Below are positions 1 through 5,384 of a DNA stretch of 7,949 bases, piece by piece (positions within the stretch are counted from its first letter, which is position 1; each line of letters begins with the position of its first letter). The notes under the pieces were generated by a model, which saw only the letters and a list, made by a program, of their open reading frames with translations, was not told where the DNA came from and did not search any database. Source of the DNA: Methanosphaera sp. SHI613 (GTDB lineage: Archaea > Methanobacteriota > Methanobacteria > Methanobacteriales > Methanobacteriaceae); assembly GCA_003266145.1 (NCBI GenBank), contig MVJJ01000126.1, forward strand, positions 1 to 7,949. Direction: 5' to 3'. The position numbers and the translations under genes were made by a program.

Positions 1-27
1 GCATTAGACCAGGTGGATATGGATTAA
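1..27 (+). CDS. possible 3' end of an upstream plus-strand gene (partial, unidentified)
   Basis: Reading from base 1, the frame gives ALDQVDMD followed by a TAA stop at 25-27. Eight residues are too few to identify a family. The reasons to take this frame seriously are the hairpin and nine-base T-tract immediately after it, which look like a terminator for a plus-strand gene. The hairpin also straddles this TAA in the same way that hairpins straddle the stops of two other genes in the window. Frame 3 is also open across the left edge, to a TAA at 87-89, but it would run through the T-tract and up to the next gene's promoter, so it is less likely. Confidence 0.35.
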   Translation, partial: ALDQVDMD

Positions 28-56
28 ATCAAATCCATCACAAAATATTTTTTTTT
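19..56 (+). terminator. hairpin plus T-tract terminator of the upstream gene
   Basis: A perfect 7-bp stem (ATGGATT at 19-25 with AATCCAT at 32-38, six-base loop) is followed after nine bases by nine consecutive Ts at 48-56. Archaeal termination depends mainly on the T-tract, so the T-run is the stronger part of the call. The left arm ends at the first base of the inferred TAA stop (25-27). Confidence 0.6.
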
Positions 57-102
57 ATAAACTATTTCTTATTCAATAATTCAAAGTAAACAAGGACGTG
101 AT
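54..102 (+). promoter_or_regulatory. candidate promoter and ribosome binding site of the ftr-nnr unit
   Basis: A TATA-like TTTATAAAC lies at 54-62. With the usual 25-27 base spacing, transcription would start near 84 and give a leader of about 22 bases. No clear BRE is visible because the box directly follows the upstream gene's T-tract. GGACGTGAT at 94-102 matches the archaeal site GGAGGTGAT at eight of nine positions and lies close before the ATG at 106. The ribosome binding site is more secure than the TATA box. Confidence 0.45.
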
Positions 103-105
103 TTT

Positions 106-990
106 ATGAATTCAGTTATTATAGAAGATACATATGCAGAGGCATTTAAAACAAAAGCGGCATATCTGTTGATTACCGCTGCAACAAAGGAATTGGCATA
201 TACGGCAGCCATAGAAGCAACCGGATTTGCAACATCATTTATAGGTTGTCCTGCCGAGGCGGGCATAGATGAGTATGTGGAACCGGATAAAACACCCGAT
301 AACAGGCCCGGCTATTCAATCATAATCTGTCAAAACTCAACCAAGAAGATAGAGCAACAACTCCTTAACAGAATAGGACAATGTGTATTGACCGCTGCAA
401 CCACGGCGGTATTTAATCTGTTGCCTGATAGTGATACACAAACGAATCTTGGATTTAAGTTATCTTTCTTCGGTGACGGATATCAGGAAAAAGTTGAAAA
501 ATATAATAGGACTATGTATAAGATACCTGTCATGAGTGGAGATTTTTACATAGATGAAAACTTCGGCATCTGTGATGCAGTAGCGGGTGGAAACTTATAT
601 ATAATAGCTAAATGTCAACAGTCAGCACTAACCGCGGCAATATCTGCAGTCAACGCCATCAAATCAGTACCTCATGTCATAACTCCATTTCCTGGTGGAA
701 TAGTGGCCTCCGGTTCAAAGGTAGGCTCAAATAAATACTCATTCATGCATGCAACAACTAATGAGGCATATTGTCCATCACTCAAGGATAAAATTGATGA
801 ATCCAAACTATCTGATGACAGTAATGGAGTATATGAGATAGTATTTGATGGACTTTCCGAAAAAGACATTAATATCGCTACACAAAAGGCAATAAATGCC
901 ATAAAAACAATTCCTGACGTACAAGTCATATCTGCAGGTAACTTTGGTGGAAAACTTGGTGAATATAAGATAAATTTAATAAATGAATAA
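106..990 (+). CDS. ftr: formylmethanofuran:tetrahydromethanopterin formyltransferase (Ftr), possibly the second (FtrII-type) copy
   Basis: Cytosolic enzyme that moves the formyl group from formylmethanofuran to N5 of tetrahydromethanopterin, the second step of CO2 reduction to methane, and reversible. The 294 residues span the full family length (about 297). Conserved blocks in order are CPAEAGID (48-55), RIGQCVLTA (89-97), KLSFFGDGYQ (118-127), AVAGGNLYI (158-166), FPGGIVASGSKVGS (195-208) and ISAGNFGGKLG (275-285). Between blocks it departs from the thermophilic Ftr I recall: the usual TAPTAS reads TAATTA near 96-101, and the stretch 105-115 is divergent. Some Methanobacteriales carry two ftr genes, so this may be the secondary copy; that is inference. 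The ATG at 106 has a good ribosome binding site. The stop lies 25 bases before nnr, with no terminator between, so the two are probably co-transcribed. Confidence 0.93.
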   Translation: MNSVIIEDTYAEAFKTKAAYLLITAATKELAYTAAIEATGFATSFIGCPAEAGIDEYVEPDKTPDNRPGYSIIICQNSTKKIEQQLLNRIGQCVLTAATTAVFNLLPDSDTQTNLGFKLSFFGDGYQEKVEKYNRTMYKIPVMSGDFYIDENFGICDAVAGGNLYIIAKCQQSALTAAISAVNAIKSVPHVITPFPGGIVASGSKVGSNKYSFMHATTNEAYCPSLKDKIDESKLSDDSNGVYEIVFDGLSEKDINIATQKAINAIKTIPDVQVISAGNFGGKLGEYKINLINE

Positions 991-1015
991 TGTCACATGA
1001 AACGGTGGTATTCTA

Positions 1016-2479
1016 ATGAAGAATATGTTAACTCCTCTTGAAATGAGGGCTGTCGATAAAAATACTGAGTATAACGGATTGCCTACATTGGTGTTGATGG
1101 AAAATGCCGGAAGTCAGATTGCTTCACACATAATCGAAAATTATCCCGATAAAAAAAGGGTGTCATTGTACAGCGGTACTGGAGGAAACGGTGGAGATGC
1201 ATTTGTAGCAGCCAGACACCTTTTGAATCATGGATATCATGTGCATCTATTTTTGTTGTCAAAGCCGGAAAATATCAAAAACAGGGATTCATTCACGAAC
1301 TGGAAAGTAATCGAAAATATGAAAAAGTCGGATAAAAATCTTAAGATAAGTATCATAACCGATTCTACACAATTAAAGCCGGATAACAGTGATATCATAG
1401 TAGATGCAATACTGGGAACGGGCATAAGGGGAAAACTAAGACAACCGGTATCAAAGGCCATAGATATAATCAACTATTCTCCTGCAATCAGATTATCTGT
1501 AGATGTGCCATCCGGGCTTGATCCAATGACGGGAGAAGTCTATGATAAGTGTGTTGTTGCACATAAGACATTGACGTTGCATAAGAAAAAGACAGGATTG
1601 ACAAATGCCCAACCTTCATATGTGGGTGAAGTGGTAGTTGTTGACATTGGAATACCAAGAGTCTCTGAGGACTATGTTGGCCGGGGGGATTTGCTTAAGA
1701 TACCAGGGGTTGATGCAGCCAGCCACAAGGGACAGAATGGTTCGGTCTTGATTGTCGGATCTAATGAGGACTATGTGGGGGCGGTGATATTTGCCGCAGA
1801 GGGTGCACTCAAATGCGGCGTGGATCTGGTTTATATAGTGGCTCCGGAGTCAAGTGCCGATATCATCAAGGCATATAACCCCGAGTTTATAGTCAAAAAG
1901 GTAAGAGGCAATTCATTAACTATGGATAGCTATGATGATGTTCTCGAGTTATCTAGAAAGGCGGATTCCATACTGATAGGATCCGGTGCTGGACTTGATG
2001 AGAAAACAGGACAATTGTACAATAAGATACTGCAGGATATAGATAAGACCATAATTATTGATGCAGATGCATTGAAACTAGTAGATAAACAAAACTGTGT
2101 CAATGCAAAAAGCATATTAACACCACATGCCGCTGAATTTGAGAAGTTCTTTTCAATTAAATTGCCTGATAATTTCGATGAAAAAATAAATCTCCTGGAT
2201 AAACTATCGGATGAGTATAATACGACAATAGTGCTGAAAGGACAAAGGGACATCATCATGAATGATGGTCAGTACAAGTTAAATGATACGGGAAATGCCG
2301 GAATGACCGTTGGTGGAACAGGTGACATACTGGCGGGTATGATAACGGCATATTCTACGAAAATGGATTCATTTGATGCTTCATGCATATCAACATTTAT
2401 AATCGGAGAAGTATCTGATAAGCTGCTTGACACGAAAGGATATAATTACACTGCCCGTGATATAATAGATAATTTATGA
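1016..2479 (+). CDS. nnr: bifunctional NAD(P)H-hydrate epimerase / ADP-dependent NAD(P)H-hydrate dehydratase (Nnr)
   Basis: Repairs damaged nicotinamide cofactors. The N-terminal YjeF_N domain (about 1-215) interconverts R and S NAD(P)HX, and the C-terminal ribokinase-like domain (about 220-487) dehydrates S-NAD(P)HX using ADP. Visible in the epimerase half are MENAG (28-32), the nucleotide loop SGTGGNGGDAF (53-63), ILGTGIRG (132-139) and SVDVPSGLDP (161-170), whose Asp163 is the likely catalytic residue. In the dehydratase half are GSVLIVGS (242-249), IGSGAGLD (321-328), IIIDADALKL (346-355), LTPHAAEF (368-375) and TVGGTGDILAG (431-441), with Asp437 as the expected catalytic acid or base. 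The length of 487 fits the fused form of archaea and bacteria. GGTGG at 1004-1008 supports ATG 1016; ATG 1025 is a weaker alternative. All key motifs are intact. It follows ftr by 25 bases, likely in one operon. Confidence 0.95.
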   Translation: MKNMLTPLEMRAVDKNTEYNGLPTLVLMENAGSQIASHIIENYPDKKRVSLYSGTGGNGGDAFVAARHLLNHGYHVHLFLLSKPENIKNRDSFTNWKVIENMKKSDKNLKISIITDSTQLKPDNSDIIVDAILGTGIRGKLRQPVSKAIDIINYSPAIRLSVDVPSGLDPMTGEVYDKCVVAHKTLTLHKKKTGLTNAQPSYVGEVVVVDIGIPRVSEDYVGRGDLLKIPGVDAASHKGQNGSVLIVGSNEDYVGAVIFAAEGALKCGVDLVYIVAPESSADIIKAYNPEFIVKKVRGNSLTMDSYDDVLELSRKADSILIGSGAGLDEKTGQLYNKILQDIDKTIIIDADALKLVDKQNCVNAKSILTPHAAEFEKFFSIKLPDNFDEKINLLDKLSDEYNTTIVLKGQRDIIMNDGQYKLNDTGNAGMTVGGTGDILAGMITAYSTKMDSFDASCISTFIIGEVSDKLLDTKGYNYTARDIIDNL

Positions 2480-2536
2480 TGATGCTTTAAACAGGAATCT
2501 CGGCCTTTTTAATTGTGGATACGGCTTAATCATAGT

Positions 2537-2596
2537 AAAAATTAAAAAAATAGTAAGATTTAATAGTATATGTGTTTCATATACTCTCTTTTTTTT
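2537..2596. terminator. bidirectional terminator between convergent nnr and the BofA-like gene
   Basis: A perfect 8-bp stem, AGTATATG (2565-2572) with CATATACT (2578-2585) and a five-base loop, is flanked on both sides by homopolymer runs. On the plus strand eight Ts at 2589-2596 follow after three bases. On the minus strand, runs of seven Ts (2550-2544) and five Ts (2541-2537) follow the same hairpin. It can therefore end transcripts from both directions. The minus-strand gene's stop codon lies inside the plus-strand T-tract. Confidence 0.65.
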
Positions 2597-2846
2597 AGAA
2601 TAAAATTGATATTAGTACCAGTAGGAATGTTCCCAGAACTCCTCCAAATCCGGATATCGCCATTGTTATGATATTTATAGGTACATTGATTCCGGGGAGA
2701 ACATTGACTAATGCGAGTGTTATCCATCCAAATGCTAAATGCATGGCTATCTTTAGAATTGTTCCGCCATATTCAAGTATCAATTTGAATGCCAGAATTA
2801 CAATAATCAGTAATACAAACAATACCACTAATTCTTCAATTAACAT
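2595..2846 (-). CDS. small BofA-like integral membrane protein
   Basis: An 83-residue, very hydrophobic protein. One strong membrane segment covers about residues 6-24, a second about 31-50, and a third about 60-83, running to the C-terminus. The second half, with VNVLPGINVPINIITMAISGFGGVLG (written here as three parts: VNVLPGINVP, INIITMAIS, GFGGVLG), resembles the C-terminal signature of the BofA family, which I recall as a glycine-rich stretch ending in N-x-N/I-x-x-T then a G-x-x-G turn. BofA in Bacillus inhibits pro-sigmaK processing; archaea do not sporulate, so that role cannot be carried over and the function here is unknown. The start is well supported: TAGGAGGAA lies on the minus strand at about 2859-2851, five to seven bases before ATG 2846. 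It is a single-gene unit, divergent from the alkyltransferase gene. Family assignment is by pattern only. Confidence 0.75.
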   Translation of the reverse strand: MLIEELVVLFVLLIIVILAFKLILEYGGTILKIAMHLAFGWITLALVNVLPGINVPINIITMAISGFGGVLGTFLLVLISILF

Positions 2847-2850
2847 ATAA

Positions 2851-2898
2851 TTCCTCCTATAGTTGACTATAAATAATTTGTATTCCTTCTTTATAAAT
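2851..2898 (-). promoter_or_regulatory. candidate promoter and strong ribosome binding site of the BofA-like gene
   Basis: On the minus strand, ATTTATAAA (2898-2890) is a TATA-like box. The start site expected about 26 bases on is near 2868, leaving a leader of roughly 20 bases. AGGAGGAA (2858-2851) is a strong ribosome binding site placed correctly for ATG 2846. The TATA call is weaker than the ribosome binding site because the spacer is AT-rich throughout. Confidence 0.45.
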
Positions 2899-2970
2899 AT
2901 TGTCTTTATCGAAAAACTTCTTTATTTTAGTTATTCCTAAAATTTAATACTTTTATATACTTAATAAATG

Positions 2971-3016
2971 GATATATAATAATAACTCTAAAGTATTCAA
3001 TCATTAAAATGAGGGG
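2971..3016 (+). promoter_or_regulatory. candidate promoter and ambiguous ribosome binding site of the alkyltransferase gene
   Basis: GATATATAAT (2971-2980) is the best TATA-like box, predicting a start near 3002 and a leader of about 15 bases. A second candidate, TTTTATATAC, lies at 2951-2960. GAGGGG (3011-3016) abuts the GTG start with almost no spacing; together with the GTG it resembles GGAGGTG, so the annotated start codon may be part of the binding site itself. Confidence 0.4.
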
Positions 3017-3595
3017 GTGTCAAAGGTTAGTATTTTAAAATATGTGGTCATAAATACTCTGATTGGCGAAATAACCATTGTATGGGATGATACCAACAAG
3101 ATTTTAAAAGAATTATTGCTTCCTGACAACAATACAAAAAAATCTAATCCGGGAAACATAAGTTATCATGGAGTAATATTCGAAAATCATCCCAGTAAGA
3201 ATATTCATGCATTGATGTCCAAAATCAAGGATGCCATTATGGGACATGAAGTCAAATTTGACTTAAATAAACTTGACTTATCAGAATTAACAGATTTTCA
3301 AAGGCTTGTATTGAAAAAACAATTTGAAATTCCTCATGGTAAAGTCACATCATATAAAGAATTGGCAAAAATGATAGATAAACCTAGAAGTGCAAGGCCT
3401 ACTGCCAACGTATTGGCATCAAATCCATTTCCTATAATTATTCCCTGCCATAGAACAGTTCTTGCCAATTGGGAAGTGGGCGGATATGTTGGAATTAAAG
3501 ACAATTATTACAAGAAGTTTCTGCTTGTCAATGAAGGAGTAAAAATCTCTGATGAAATCGTTGACGAATCATGCAGGTATGTATATGAAGGATGA
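3017..3595 (+). CDS. ogt: methylated-DNA--protein-cysteine S-methyltransferase (O6-alkylguanine-DNA alkyltransferase)
   Basis: Suicide DNA repair protein that moves the alkyl group from O6-alkylguanine in DNA to its own cysteine. The catalytic domain begins at about residue 93. FQRLVLKKQFEIPHGKVTSY (94-113) leads to the helix-turn-helix, with the Tyr113 position used to flip the base. Arg127 in RSAR matches the arginine finger (human Arg128). NPFPIIIPCHRT (136-147) holds the acceptor Cys144, and the LLVNEG segment supplies Glu173. All key residues are present. Residues 1-90 form the poorly conserved N-terminal domain. Total length 192 is slightly longer than the usual 150-180. The GTG start is uncertain: its binding site is nearly overlapping, and the next in-frame GTG (3044) has no site; an ATT at 3032 is better spaced but non-canonical. 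It is monocistronic, between a divergent and a convergent neighbour. Confidence 0.94.
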   Translation: MSKVSILKYVVINTLIGEITIVWDDTNKILKELLLPDNNTKKSNPGNISYHGVIFENHPSKNIHALMSKIKDAIMGHEVKFDLNKLDLSELTDFQRLVLKKQFEIPHGKVTSYKELAKMIDKPRSARPTANVLASNPFPIIIPCHRTVLANWEVGGYVGIKDNYYKKFLLVNEGVKISDEIVDESCRYVYEG

Positions 3596-3618
3596 ATCCT
3601 TACAAAACCTTTTTTTTT
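3588..3618 (+). terminator. terminator of the alkyltransferase gene, hairpin over the stop codon
   Basis: AAGGAT (3588-3593) pairs with ATCCTT (3596-3601); in practice this is a 5-bp stem with a four-base loop. The TGA stop (3593-3595) lies at the end of the left arm and in the loop. Eight bases later comes a run of nine Ts (3610-3618), then a second run of five. Confidence 0.6.
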
Positions 3619-3711
3619 AAATTTTTATTATATTATGATTTGATATCTCAGTTCTACTCATAATAGCTAATTTTACTAAAAACAGTATATTATATTATAT
3701 GGCGGTCAATC

Positions 3712-3750
3712 AAAAAAAATAAGTGTTGATGAAAATTATATCTTTTCATC
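3712..3750 (-). terminator. terminator of fae-hps, hairpin over the stop codon
   Basis: On the minus strand GATGAAAA (3750-3743) pairs perfectly with TTTTCATC (3735-3728), with a seven-base loop that contains the TAA stop codon (3738-3736). After eight bases there is a run of eight Ts (3719-3712). The layout matches the terminators at 19-56 and 3588-3618. Confidence 0.65.
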
Positions 3751-4962
3751 TTCATCCAATGCTACTCTCATCGTATCAGAATCTTGAGGTAAGTATCTTA
3801 AGAAGTCATCAGCTGCTCTTCTTACATCACTTGATCCGATAATGTATCTACCGGCGATAATAATGTCTGCACCATTTTCTAATGCCTTATTAACTTTTTC
3901 CGGTGTTACTCCTCCAGCTACAGCTGCAAGTCCTTTATCTCCAAGTTTAGCCTTAATGGCTTTAATGTTACCCCACTCGGATGCTTGTTCATCATCATTC
4001 TGTTGCATGGTTTCGGTATCAATGTTTCTGTGTAACAATACTATGTTAGGCTTGAATTTGAGGCTATCAAGTTTTTCAATAATGTTGTCAACATTCATCA
4101 TGTCTAATATTGAGTAGATACCTTGTTTGGTACATTCATGTATAGCTTTATCGATTGAATCGATAGTTCCAAGACCGGATATAGCAACAGCATCAGCTGT
4201 TTCATCGGCGGCCATTTTAACTTCTACTCTTCCAACATCTAATGTTTTAAGATCTGCTATGATGAATGCTCCAGGTCTTTCTTCTCTTATTTTACTAATT
4301 ATCTCTACACCGAATTTCTTAACAAGAGGAGTACCTGCTTCTATGAGTATTCTTTCACGTTTAGGTAAATCTCTTATTATGCTACGCATTTTATCTTCAT
4401 TATCTAAATCCAATGCGACTTGTAAGTAAGGTGGGTTCCATAATTTCATAGCTTTGAATCCCATTATTGGGTGGGTTCCTCTGTCTTTTTCTGCTAATAC
4501 TTTTTCTACGTCAGGATATCCTTCAAATGCACGTTTGATTGCAAGTTTTGTTGCACCATAGTTGTATTGGTATATTTTACGATAATCCTTTGCAGACGGA
4601 TCGATAAATACGTTAACCATAATCACGATGTCATTTACTTTATCTTCCGGTATAATCTTTTCTTCAACAGCATCTGCCACTGCTCTTCCCACAGCAGTCT
4701 GTGCCGGACCAAATATTTTACTTGCATCCTCTAAGTTTTGAACTGTAACTTTAGGGATGATAAGGGTTGCAGGTTTTGCAGGTAAGTTTGGTCTTATTAC
4801 TGATAATAATGGTGTATGTCCTACAGACATATTAGCCATATTAGTAGCAAAAGCATGCCCAACTGGACCTTCCTTGTCTCCGATTATTAAATCAATATGT
4901 GCTAATTCTGGACCGTTTCCAATTAAAGCTTCGCCTATTTCATACATTAATTTGTTCTCCAT
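3736..4962 (-). CDS. fae-hps: bifunctional formaldehyde-activating enzyme / 3-hexulose-6-phosphate synthase (Fae-Hps)
   Basis: A fused cytosolic enzyme typical of methanogens. The N-terminal Fae domain (about 1-163) condenses formaldehyde with tetrahydromethanopterin to methylene-H4MPT; His22 in ELAHIDL is the expected catalytic histidine, and VGHTPLLSVIRPNL (47-60) is typical of Fae. The C-terminal Hps domain (about 170-408, orotidine-decarboxylase superfamily barrel) interconverts formaldehyde plus ribulose 5-phosphate and hexulose 6-phosphate. It shows IIADLKTLDVG (234-244) with Asp237, Lys239 and Asp242, then AGGVTPE (349-355) and IIAGRYIIGSSD (368-379), the phosphate-binding part. In archaea lacking the oxidative pentose phosphate pathway this fusion supplies pentose phosphates, with Fae trapping the released formaldehyde. 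Length 408 is normal. No ribosome binding site precedes ATG 4962, and a TATA box sits 25-32 bases upstream, suggesting a leaderless message. It is transcribed alone. Confidence 0.97.
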   Translation of the reverse strand: MENKLMYEIGEALIGNGPELAHIDLIIGDKEGPVGHAFATNMANMSVGHTPLLSVIRPNLPAKPATLIIPKVTVQNLEDASKIFGPAQTAVGRAVADAVEEKIIPEDKVNDIVIMVNVFIDPSAKDYRKIYQYNYGATKLAIKRAFEGYPDVEKVLAEKDRGTHPIMGFKAMKLWNPPYLQVALDLDNEDKMRSIIRDLPKRERILIEAGTPLVKKFGVEIISKIREERPGAFIIADLKTLDVGRVEVKMAADETADAVAISGLGTIDSIDKAIHECTKQGIYSILDMMNVDNIIEKLDSLKFKPNIVLLHRNIDTETMQQNDDEQASEWGNIKAIKAKLGDKGLAAVAGGVTPEKVNKALENGADIIIAGRYIIGSSDVRRAADDFLRYLPQDSDTMRVALDEDEKI

Positions 4963-4963
4963 A

Positions 4964-4997
4964 TAAATTTTAATTTTAAATAAGTCTATATAAATAC
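4964..4997 (-). promoter_or_regulatory. fae-hps core promoter, probably giving a leaderless transcript
   Basis: On the minus strand TTTATATA (4994-4987) is a good archaeal TATA box. Its centre near 4990 predicts transcription starting at about 4964, only two or three bases before ATG 4962. The bases between (4986-4963) contain only A and T after the first few and no GG, so no ribosome binding site is present. This fits leaderless initiation. Confidence 0.55.
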
Positions 4998-5320
4998 AGA
5001 TTTAGAAAAAAGAAACTCATCATTATCATAAGTTTCATTATGATATTATATATGTACATAGTAGAATAAAATATTTTTGTTATCAAAGAATATTTGCATA
5101 TTTTATATAATTCCACATGATATCAAATCAGCTATTATTGTAGTCTTTTCTTCTTTTAAGAGGTTATACGTGCGTATTTATCTCATCAGTTTTTTTATTG
5201 TTCATGTGGTCTCTTTTGCAAATGGCTGTTTGATGAGTTGATTGAATAAGTCCTGACTTATCATATAACTATCATTTAAGGTAGTGGTAAAAATATTGTT
5301 ATAATTCATGGATATCCTTT
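4998..5320. other. gene-free spacer with inverted repeats between divergent fae-hps and the PHP gene
   Basis: No credible coding region, tRNA or known RNA family is visible on either strand. The stretch is AT-rich and contains several inverted repeats: GAAACT/AGTTTC (5012-5017 and 5031-5036), an 8-bp hairpin at 5024-5045, CTCATCA/TGATGAG arms at 5182-5188 and 5231-5237 about 42 bases apart, and a compact ATAAGT-CCTG-ACTTAT hairpin at 5246-5261. TTTGCAAA occurs at about 5216-5223 and TTTGCAAAAA at about 5318-5327. The spacer is unusually long for this window, where others are under 180 bases, so regulatory sites or a small RNA are possible but unproven. Confidence 0.5.
5024..5045. repeat. 8-bp inverted repeat upstream of the fae-hps promoter
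   Basis: TATCATAA (5024-5031) pairs perfectly with TTATGATA (5038-5045) around a six-base centre. It lies about 30 bases upstream of the fae-hps TATA box and has no T-tract on either side, so it is more like an operator than a terminator. It overlaps a second, 6-bp inverted repeat (5012-5036), so only one can form at a time. Confidence 0.5.
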
Positions 5321-5378
5321 GCAAAAACTTTATATTTTTTTAACTAGATAGATTATCTTATAAGCTTTTTGAGGATGT
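5321..5378 (+). promoter_or_regulatory. promoter and ribosome binding site of the PHP-domain gene
   Basis: GCAAAAAC (5321-5328) followed directly by TTTATATT (5329-5336) looks like an archaeal BRE plus TATA box, the clearest promoter in the window. The start would be near 5359, giving a leader of about 26 bases. GAGGATG (5371-5377) is a partial match to GAGGTGAT, correctly spaced before ATG 5385. Confidence 0.6.
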
Positions 5379-5384
5379 ATTTTA

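Noticed and set aside
3..89. Open frame across the left edge reaching to base 89
   Set aside because: It would run through a nine-base T-tract and the ftr promoter region and yields a low-complexity Phe/Ile/Asn-rich tail.
672..929. Antisense open frame within ftr, and similar antisense frames within nnr, fae-hps and the AIR-synthase-related gene
   Set aside because: Each is a shadow of a gene with clear conserved motifs; none shows a binding site plus an identifiable protein.
2668..2850. Plus-strand frame of 60 residues opposite the BofA-like gene
   Set aside because: The minus-strand frame has a strong ribosome binding site, an organised membrane topology and a family-like pattern; the plus frame has none of these.
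5230..5256. C/D box-like small RNA signal: TGATGA near 5231 with CTGA at 5253
   Set aside because: The C-box purine is replaced by T, no C' or D' pair follows at the usual spacing, and the same bases are better explained by simple inverted repeats.
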